Assembly: GCA_024362935.1 (NCBI GenBank)
Contig: JANCRA010000179.1
Location: forward strand, 310,001 to 374,000
Length of the DNA: 64,000 nucleotides
Reading direction: 5' to 3'
Source of the DNA: Setophaga petechia
Lineage: Eukaryota; Chordata; Aves; Passeriformes; Parulidae
Positions 56,468 through 64,000 of the stretch are shown here, piece by piece (the first letter of the stretch is position 1; each line of letters starts with the position of its first letter). The position numbers were made by a program, and so were the translations under genes. The notes under the pieces were generated by a model. That model was not told where the DNA came from. It worked only from the letters and a program-made list of their open reading frames with translations, and made no database searches.

Positions 56468-56645
56468 GCAGGGTGGATTCTCCATCCCTGAAGTGTCCAA
56501 GGCCAGGTTTGGAGCACCCTGGGACAGTGGGAGGTGCTGGGGTTGGAATGGGATGATCTTGAAGTTCCTTCCACCCCAAAAGGTTTGTGATGAGTCCTCT
56601 GAGGGTCCCTTCCAGCCCAAACCATTCCCTGATTTTATGACTCTG
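56468..56645 (+). mobile_element. diverged CR1 3' end
   Basis: Sense CR1 terminus with losses: 'tccatccctgaagtgtccaa', 'ggccaggtttggagcaccct', 'cccttccagcccaaaccatt', then a tail 'ccctgattttatgactctg'. It looks older than the neighbouring arm. Confidence 0.8.
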
Positions 56646-57159
56646 CATCAAACCAGATCTGCCCCTGTGTGCAAGGGTCCAGCTGTGAGCAACCTGCAGC
56701 TCCACAGATTCCTGAACCACTTCCTTTGCACTCCCAGGAACCTGTGTCCCACCTGGAACTGAACCAGTTATACAGGGAAAAAACTCTCTGTAGCACAAGC
56801 CTGAGAGGTTTTAACATACAGAACATATTTATGAAAAGCAGAAGGAAAGATGCTCTGATGTGGAGAAAATCACAGGATTAAAATCCCAGCCTTCATCTCT
56901 ACAATAAAGTTTATAAATCTGTGGCAAATGCTGATCTGTTAATAATCAAAAATAATGATTGTGGAAAAAATATTTATGGGCAATTTAAGAATCACTAATT
57001 TCTGAATCTATCATTACTTGTTAGAATTCACTACAAGCAAATGAATGATTCTGCAGCTTCAGAATATTGTGGCTCGCACCAAATGTGGAAAAGATTCTAC
57101 TTTAAGCAATTTGCTGCACATTTTAAAGAAAACAGATCTTAGGAAATAAACACTGAACT
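56646..57159. other. unique non-coding sequence
   Basis: About 510 bases show no recognised feature. Confidence 0.5.
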
Positions 57160-57300
57160 GCACTAAACACCTTGTACTATCAGTAGTGATTCCCAGATGA
57201 AATTATTAAAAATAAATTTGGTATAACAGCGATGAAAGTGTAAAAGTTGTAAGAAGTTCTTTCTATGTGTGACCTTGAAGCTGTGCTCATGCAGATCTGA
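57160..57300. repeat. duplicated segment, partner at 62807
   Basis: This ~140-base stretch ('actatcagtagtgattccca', 'gaaattattaaaaataaatt', 'gatgaaagtgtaaaa') has a clear partner in the same orientation at about 62807-62945, at an estimated 85% identity by eye. I do not recognise the family. It could be a low-copy transposon or a local duplication. Confidence 0.85.
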
Positions 57301-57458
57301 ATGAGGAACATGAATCCTCCTTGGCCAAACAGCAGCAAAATCTGAAAGCAAACACCAGAGCTTGCAGAAAACATCCCACCAATAAAGACCTGTCCTCACC
57401 CAGCCTGGCCCAATACTGCCTGCTCTAAAAACTTATCACCCTCTCCATCCTCTCCCTC

Positions 57459-57513
57459 ACTAAAAAGGATATTTTCACTCAAAAGGATATTTTCACTAAA
57501 AAGGATATTTTCA
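57459..57513. repeat. short triplication
   Basis: The phrase 'aaaaggatattttcac' or a slight variant occurs three times with a period of 18-20 bases. Confidence 0.9.
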
Positions 57514-59629
57514 ATGACTTGATGACATTTTTTCCAAGCCATTTCTCCTTCAGCCAGCAACTGGAAGAGTCTGACTGGATTGTGGATTTCTTTATTTCTG
57601 GTAAAGGAAGTTGGTGATTTCATTTTGTAGGGCTGAGGAGTCTGGAGATTATCATGGATAAGCTGTAAACTGAACTTCCTGATTTATTTGGGTTTTATCT
57701 TCAAGTTAAACTAAGCTGAGCAGAATATCAATAATTGAGATTGAACAGGTAGTAGAATTAACATTTATTCTTTGTTTTTAAAAACCTACAGCTCCATTGT
57801 GGCAATGCCAGAGACTCCAGGTCCATTCAGTACCAGAAAGAGCAAAGATTGGTGACATAAATTACCCCATCTCCAACCTTCCCCTCAGAACTCAGGCCCT
57901 TTATGGCACAAAACTGATTTTACTGCTCAAACCTGCTTTTACTGCACTGATCTGGGTGTTTTTCTTGCCTGAGGAAGTGAGAAGAGAGGGAAAGGAGTAA
58001 TATTTCATCATGAGAACAGAACTAGGAGCACCTACACATAAGGGCTTAGGAGACAAGTAAAACTATCATTACCACTTCCACCAGCTTTTAAAATTGCCCA
58101 TTTAAATGCTGATTCCACTTCACTTATGCAGCTTAAATCAGGATGCCAGAGGAGGAAAAGTCCTTACATTTTATTAGGAGTTAAATGAAAAACGTGTCCT
58201 TTCCTCCTTACACCACTTATATTCTTTGGATATTACTCAGTACCAGTTAATTTAAAAAAAAAATTAAAAGAGCATTTACTTCCAAATCAAATCCCAGAAA
58301 TCCCAGAGAAACTGGGTGTGGGAAAGGCAAGGATCTCCCCAGAAAAAAAAAACCAAAAAAAAAACCAGCACAAAGGTAACTGTGATGATGAAAGGATTTG
58401 TTTTAGCCTAGGAGGACATAAAAGATGAAGTTCTACAAAGGCCATTAAGCATTCACCAGCTCACTGCAAATTACACTCAGCACTTGGGGAAGAAATACTT
58501 GGCAGATGTCAGCAAGGAGGAAGCCAAACATGTTCCCTGCACTGCAGGAGAGTGTAACTACAGAGAGGGTTTGTTTTGGAACCATTTCCAAGGCCCAAAA
58601 ATCATCTGGCAAGGCTGGGTTTGCCAAGGAAGGAACGAGAGAGAGCCATGACTGCTCATGAGACAAATGCACATTTCTGCATTTCCATGCTCTGCACCAC
58701 TCCTGAAACAAGATCTCACACACCAATTTGGAGCAGAAAACACTGAGTTCTGAGAGGGGCTGCAGCAGATCTTTGAAAACTCAAATATTTGTGTAACCTC
58801 TTGTTTTCACAAGTGTTGTACAAACACCACTGAGGACACACCACCACTCTGTGCACTTCAAACCTTCCATCTTTTGGGCTCTGCTACTCCCCTCTTATCT
58901 TCTGCAGCTGGGAACTGCATTCCTGAGGGGGATTTCCAAAGTTAAACCAGGACCTAACCCAGTGAAATTGAGGGATTATGTCCCCCTCTCCATCTCCACA
59001 CACATTCAGCTATGAGGAAGGGTGATTGGACATTAATTGTTTTAATTCATGTACTGTTAGGCTCCACTTGAGGAAAACAATGCTTAAAGATGAGACAGAA
59101 ATATATCCTTGGCAGAACTGACCAGGCAGATAAATTATTCCCTCATGTTGGCATTTTTTGATGAGGAATGTTTTTATTTGTTCTTCTCTTGCTGTTCTAC
59201 ACGTGGATGTTTTCCCCCTTCTCTCCTCTCAGCAAGGCACCATTTGCATCAGCACACATCTAATAGGAACTAAATCAGGAAATTTTAAATCAGAGAGTTC
59301 ATCATAAAGACATAACACAGATTTGCTCTGCCTCAAATTCTTGAAATAAATGCCTGAATTTTTAAATGAAGTTGTCCAGTGCTGTCACCCACACAGGCAC
59401 CAGGTTTCATGCAGCTTGCTGAGACGTGGAGTGAAAATGCCACTGACTTTTATTATTTTTACCATTTGAAAACAGCATGGCTCCAATCCAAGTCAAAGAA
59501 ATCATCTGGACAGCTCTGCTCCTCTGGAAATTACATGGTTGTAAGAGTGGCAGCTCCTTGAATAAAACTTCACAACGAGGAGTTATCTGGAACTAATGCA
59601 AGTAAGGCAAATTCCTACTGGGATTTAGA
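57514..59629. other. unique non-coding sequence
   Basis: About 2.1 kb show no recognised repeat. Short frames on both strands near 58445-58740 have no splice support. Confidence 0.5.
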
Positions 59630-59945
59630 AGCACAGGATGGTTTGGAAAGGACTTAAAGATCACCCAGTGCCACCCCTGCCATGGCAGGGACACCTCCCA
59701 CTGTCCCCAGTGTCCAGCCTGGCCTTGGGCACTGCCAGGGATCCAGGGGTGGAATTCCATCCCAGCCCTGCCCACCCTGCCAGGGAACAATTCCTCATTG
59801 CCAAGATCCCACCCAGCCCTGCCCTTCTGGCACTGCAGCCATTCCCTGGGTGCTGTCCCTGCAGTTCTGATGAATTGTCCCCTCTCCAGCTGCCCTGAGA
59901 GCCCCTTCAGACCCTGGAAAGCTGCTCTGAGGTGTCCTCCTCCAA
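59630..59945 (-). mobile_element. CR1 LINE 3' fragment
   Basis: Antisense CR1: 'caggatggtttggaaaggac', 'ccagtgtccagcctggcctt', 'gccagggaacaattcctcat', then 'tgagagccccttcagaccct' to about 59945. It closely matches 40965-41260. Confidence 0.9.
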
Positions 59946-60210
59946 TTTCACAGAATTCCAGAATCCCTGGGTTGGGAGAGACCTTCAAGACCATCGAGTC
60001 CAGCCCAGCCCCAGCACCCCAACTCAGCCCTGGCCCCCAGTGCCACATCCAGGCTTTGTTAAACACACCCAGGGATGGGGACTGCACCACCTCCCCAGGC
60101 AGCCATTCCAGAACTTTCTCCCCCTTGCTGCAAAAAACCTTTTCCCTGCTCTCCAGCCTGGATTTCCCCTGGTGCAGCTGGAGGCTGTGTGCTCTTGTCT
60201 TCAAACCTCT
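59946..60210 (-). mobile_element. CR1 LINE 3' fragment, other subfamily
   Basis: A second antisense CR1 begins 'cacagaattccagaatccct' and continues 'gaccttcaagaccatcgagt', 'tgttaaacacacccagggat', 'tctcccccttgctgcaaaaa', to 'ggtgcagctggaggctgtgt'. It is the reverse complement of the copies at 1830 and 2400. Confidence 0.92.
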
Positions 60211-61865
60211 GCACGCCCTCACAGACATGGGAGAGACAAATAACAGCTACACCTGGAGTGCTTGGAAAATCACAGACATTTGAGGATGATGGAAAGAACA
60301 GGAAAAAAGACCAGGCTCTTTCCCCCTCATTCTCTTGTCCCACAGAGTCCTCCACTCTCAGCTTCATTTGTGTTCCAGTTAAGTTCAAATTTCCCTGGAC
60401 AAACTCATGTTGAGAACAAGAAATCTGAGCTCACCTCAGCTGAAAGGGTTCACTCTTGCTGAGGCTGCCTGAAATCAAAGCACTGAAATTCTCTGAACCA
60501 TCAGGCAGGCACCCAGATTCAGAAGGTCGTGCAAAGACAGAATCTTGGGGCCATGAGAGCTGGAAAAAAAAAAAACCCTCACATCCAACCTGTGACTGCT
60601 CAAACAGCTGAGGTGAAAACACAGCCCAGGAATCTCCACTGGGGAAGGATCTGCAGCATCTTCCAAACAGAAATCAGCTTTTCCTGAGCAATACATTTCA
60701 TTCAAGAGAATAAAACCAGTTTTAATTTGAGATGTCTGAACCTTCTCCTATGGCAGGGCAGCTGAAAGTCTCAGAATTTGCTCAGGCAGAACTCAGCACC
60801 ATCAGTTCTGTGTGTTTACCCACAGAAGGGGCACTCTGGCTGTGCCTGACATTAAAAACATTTTCTGTTCAGTTAACTGCCTTTTTTCAGAGAAATCAAA
60901 CTGGTGGCTCCCTTGGAATTTTTTTTATTTTTTTATTATGGAAACTGCTTCAAAATGGTAGCCCTGACATGTGACATTGATTCCTAAGAAAGGACACTGT
61001 TCAAGTCATATTAAATAAACAGGAGCTGTCACACATCAACCTTTCAATGGTCTGCCAGGAGCAGCAGAGCCTGGGAAGGAAATGTTGCACCCCTACTCTG
61101 ATAAATAACTGAGGAATTGATTTGCCATTAAAAATTAACTTTTACAAATTATTATACTAATAATTAACTTTTACAAATTTTACTATTAAAATTTAACTTT
61201 TACTAGGTATTATACTACTAATAATTTTGATATAGTAGAGTTTGTAATCATTTTTATCAGCTTTTCATACAGTGTAGTTTGTCCAATTTGTGGCCAGTGC
61301 TCTGGCCACTGTGTAACTTGTATTCTCAGAACATCATTTATAGATGATATTTTAGTTTGTAGACAAGGTGATAAATATATTATAGTTGTGGCTAATATTA
61401 AAATATGATTTGTACATTTAACTTTTACAGAAGTAGCTGCAACTGTCAAACAATAACTAATGCTTTTGGTTTTGTAACTAACTGACAATAAAAATGACTC
61501 TAACATATTTATAAAATAACTAATGCAATCTGTATGATTAAATAGCATTGTTTAAAAGAGATGTGATCAATAACTATCAACTGTTTAAAACCACACAACC
61601 AAAAAACTGTTGTAAAGAAATGACACACGACCCTAAAAGAAAAGAAAAAAATTACAATTTCTACTTGAGTCAAGAATCGAACCAAGCTAAAGAATCCCAG
61701 AACACGAAAACAAATACAAAAAGAATGCTTGAATATGTATAAAACCTTTATAAATATGTATTTGACCAATGCAATAAAAAAGAATATTAAGAAAATTGTT
61801 ATAATTAACTGTGTGCCTCTAACTAAGCCACACACCCAGCGCTGTCTATTATCCCTCTTAGCTCT
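60211..61865. other. unique sequence, very AT-rich after 61100
   Basis: From 60211 to 61100 the DNA is mixed and unremarkable. From 61100 to 61865 it is strongly AT-rich. Minus-strand frames of 112 and 253 codons are open there (61210-61548 and 61509-62270), with hydrophobic, Ile/Phe-rich translations that I cannot assign. The left part holds 'attaacttttacaaatt' repeats (61130-61200). Confidence 0.5.
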
Positions 61866-61925
61866 TTTTAGCAAATATTTAGAAGTTTTAATGAGTTTTA
61901 GCAAATATTTAGAAGTTTTAATGAG
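61866..61925. repeat. 29-bp direct duplication
   Basis: The phrase 'tttagcaaatatttagaagt' plus 'tttaatgag' occurs twice in tandem. Confidence 0.93.
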
Positions 61926-62176
61926 TGGAGCTGGTTTCTCACACCAACCAAACCCAGCCCAGGAAGCTCCCTCAGGAAGCAGCACTTGGACATGGTCACA
62001 GCCAGGAGCCCCAAACCCCGGGGAGGTGTCCTGGGTTTCAGGATGGGGCTGGGGCTGTGTGTTCTGTGTCCACCTGTCAGAGCTGGGGCAGTTCTCTGCT
62101 GTCCCATGGGGCAGTTTTTCCTTTCTCTCTCCCACACCAATCCTCCCTCCAGCAGATCTTGGTCTCTCTCTCCAGG
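61926..62176. other. GC-rich unique segment
   Basis: About 250 bases with C-rich words lie directly upstream of a CR1. This may be a diverged upstream part of it. No other feature is seen. Confidence 0.4.
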
Positions 62177-62435
62177 CAATGACAGAGCAAGAGGACACGG
62201 TCCTCAAGCTGCCCCAAGGGAGATACAGGCTGGAATTAAGGAGGAAGTTTTTCACAGAAAGAGTGGTCAAATGCTGGAATCATCTACCAGGGAGGTGGTG
62301 GGAGTCACCATCCCTCGATGTGTTTAACAAAGCCTGGATGTGGCACTGGGTGCCATGATCCAGCTGAGGGGTCAGAACATGGGTTGGACTCGATTATCCT
62401 AAAGGTCTCTTCCAACCTAGAAATTCTGTGATTAT
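62177..62435 (+). mobile_element. CR1 LINE 3' end
   Basis: Sense CR1: 'caagctgccccaagggagat', 'gaggaagtttttcacagaaa', 'atgctggaatcatctaccag', 'gtgtttaacaaagcctggat', 'gttggactcgattatcctaa', 'ctcttccaacctagaaattc', ending 'tgtgatta'. It belongs with the copies at 1830, 2400 and 59946 but has diverged separately. Confidence 0.92.
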
Positions 62436-62806
62436 CTCTCCTGTTCATGGGCCATTAATTATTAATTATCTTCTTTTCACAGCCACTGAGTGTCCCTGCA
62501 GGGCTGATCCCATTCCCCCATCCCATGGGGAGATGCTGTGCCCAGGGCAGGAGCCAAGCATTCCTACCTGGATCCAAGCTGAGCCTGGCCCAGCACAGCA
62601 GCCTTTGCCCCCTGCATTGCCAGAGGAGCAGCTTTCTGCTGCCCTGCATGGCCAGAGGGAGCCCAGGCCCATCTGCAGCAGCCCTGGAGCTGCAGAGGAA
62701 AACTCCCCCCTTGTGCAGGATCCCCTGCTCCAGCAGAACCACAGCTGGCACTGCAGGAGGGCTGAGCCCCCATTTAATCAATGGATTAAAATAAAATAAA
62801 CACTAA
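62436..62806. other. GC-rich unique segment
   Basis: About 370 bases of GC-rich sequence are open in several frames on both strands owing to composition. No splice sites or family resemblance support a gene. Confidence 0.45.
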
Positions 62807-62945
62807 AATAAACACTAAACAGCACCTTCTACTATCAGTAGTGATTCCCAGTTGAAATTATTAAAAATAAATTCAGTACAACAGAGATGAAAGTGTAAAA
62901 CTTGTAGAAGTTCTTTCCATCTGCAATCTTGAAGCTCTGCTACCA
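62807..62945. repeat. duplicated segment, partner at 57160
   Basis: It matches 57160-57300 in the same orientation ('actatcagtagtgattccca', 'gaaattattaaaaataaatt', 'gagatgaaagtgtaaaac', 'gaagttctttcc'). Differences are mainly single bases. Confidence 0.85.
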
Positions 62946-63635
62946 ACACCCTGACCCACAGGGTGTCAGCTCCTGTTCTCACTCTGTCAGTGTTGTTTTG
63001 TACTTCTGCATTCTTATTTTATTTTTCCCTAATAAATAACTGTCATTCCTGCTCCCATATCTTGGCCTGAGAGCCCCTTAATTTCAAAATTATAATAATT
63101 CTGAGGGAGGGGGGTTTGCATTTTCCATTTCAAGGGAGGCTCCTGCCTTCCTCAGCAGACACCTGGCATTTCAAACCAAGACATGCACACACCCCAGCAA
63201 TCACCCACTGAGGGAAAACCACATTTAGGGATCAGATTCCTCTGGGAATGAGGTGGGATGAGGCACTGGAGGGAGATGCAGAGATGGTGAATGTGTTTGG
63301 AACCCTGAAAAGCAGAATGAGGCACCTCAGCTTTACCAGAACACACAAAACTGCAAACACAGAAAAGGCAAAACCTTCAGCCTCACAGTACCTTCCCTGG
63401 GCGACCTTAATATCCCACAGCTAAAAAAAGACCTTCAAAAAGACATGACAAACTGAAAACAAAACAATTTTTCTGTGATTTAAAAAAAAAAAAGGATATT
63501 CCATAATACACGACCTTAATGAAGCTTTTTTAATAACTATGTGGTCATAGCTTGTACAGACAGCCAAAACTTGATTTTTTTAAAAAATTTGGTGTTTAAT
63601 TTTGTTAAAGAGAGGAAGAAAACAGCCTGGTTTGG
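62946..63635. other. unique non-coding sequence
   Basis: About 690 bases show no recognised feature except a 12-base A run near 63483. Confidence 0.5.
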
Positions 63636-63730
63636 AAGGAAGGAGGGAAGGAAGGAAGGAAGGAAGGAAGGAAGGAAGGAAGGAAGGAAGGAAGAAGGAA
63701 GGAAGGAAGGAAGAAGAAGAAAGAAAGAAA

Positions 63731-63783
<53 letters not shown>

Positions 63784-63905
63784 AAAGAAAAGAAAGAAAG
63801 AAGAAAGAGAGAAAGAGAGAGGGAGGAAAGGAAATTGAAAGGAGAGGAAAGGGAAAGAGGGAGGAAAAAAGGAAAGGGAAAGGGAAAGGGAAAGGGAAGG
63901 AGAAT
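63636..63905. repeat. GGAA/GAAA polypurine microsatellite
   Basis: A tract of almost pure purine: GGAA repeats (63639-63712), then GAAA repeats (63718-63800), then mixed GGAAA/GAGA repeats to about 63900. Charged Lys/Glu/Arg frames and the opposite Ser/Phe/Leu frames are artefacts of the repeat. Confidence 0.97.
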
Positions 63906-63957
63906 TCATGGGTTAGCTGAATTATTATATATTTATATAAATAAATATATAATAATT

Positions 63958-63992
63958 TTAAAATAAATATATATATATATATATATATATAC
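63958..63992. repeat. (TA)n microsatellite
   Basis: About 14 TA units run next to the window end, within an AT-rich stretch that starts at 63920. Confidence 0.95.
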
Positions 63993-64000
63993 CCTAATAA

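Noticed and set aside
61621..61740. Mitochondrial tRNA or nuclear copy of mitochondrial DNA
   Set aside because: Only a T-arm-like string is present. I could not fold the rest into a cloverleaf or match bird mitochondrial gene order.
63541..63966. 141-codon Lys/Glu/Arg-rich frame
   Set aside because: It is a translation of the GGAA/GAAA microsatellite.

Overview
The window looks like gene-poor, repeat-rich nuclear DNA from a bird, most likely a songbird. The evidence is its repeats. There are about twenty fragments of the avian/reptilian LINE CR1, whose 3' ends read like 'cacagaat..ggtttgggttggaag' on one strand and 'ccaacccaaaccattctgtg' on the other. There are also nine or ten solo LTRs of endogenous retroviruses whose consensus I recognise from passerine genomes. 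No mammalian SINEs, prokaryotic operons or CRISPR arrays are present. The background is AT-rich and non-coding, consistent with a long intron or a gene desert. No complete protein-coding gene is visible. Nearly all longer open frames are by-products of CR1 fragments or tandem repeats. The one feature that resembles a conventional coding exon is at 131-198 (minus strand), at the left edge.

Layout. 1-10 kb: a possible exon, AT-rich sequence, a possible LTR, several CR1 pieces, a degraded CR1 coding remnant (about 6.0-6.9 kb), and a hairpin-forming minisatellite (7.0-7.7 kb). 9.5-18.6 kb: a dense cluster of an LTR, CR1, a truncated LTR, a ~330-bp satellite, duplicated CR1 dimers, a 30-bp VNTR inside CR1, a ~205-bp higher-order satellite, a ~92-bp array, and two LTRs end to end. 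18.6-27.2 kb: AT-rich sequence, a CR1 carrying an LTR with intact ends, a three-copy 467-bp tandem duplication, and a CpG-rich block that may be an enhancer. 27.6-33.7 kb: two more CR1 copies with the same 30-bp VNTR, one split by an LTR, flanking a ~225-bp CR1-bearing satellite. 34.6-38.8 kb: two CpG-rich candidate regulatory blocks separated by an LTR and a 23-copy, 53-bp minisatellite whose units carry splice-donor-like motifs. 38.8-51.6 kb: AT-rich sequence, a three-layer nest of CR1/LTR/LTR, and several AT-rich tandem repeats. 51.6-56.2 kb: a large inverted repeat with two ~0.95-kb arms around a 2.6-kb loop that holds another minisatellite. 56.2-64 kb: mostly unique sequence with a few CR1 fragments and a terminal GGAA/GAAA microsatellite.

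No cooperating gene system is encoded here. The main theme is structural. CR1 fragments repeatedly form part of tandem-repeat monomers; two of these arrays show recent higher-order amplification; and one CR1-based segment has become a near-identical inverted repeat. The CpG-rich blocks are the likeliest functional DNA, but this is inferred from composition and motifs only. All family names come from recognising consensus sequences by eye; no database search was possible.
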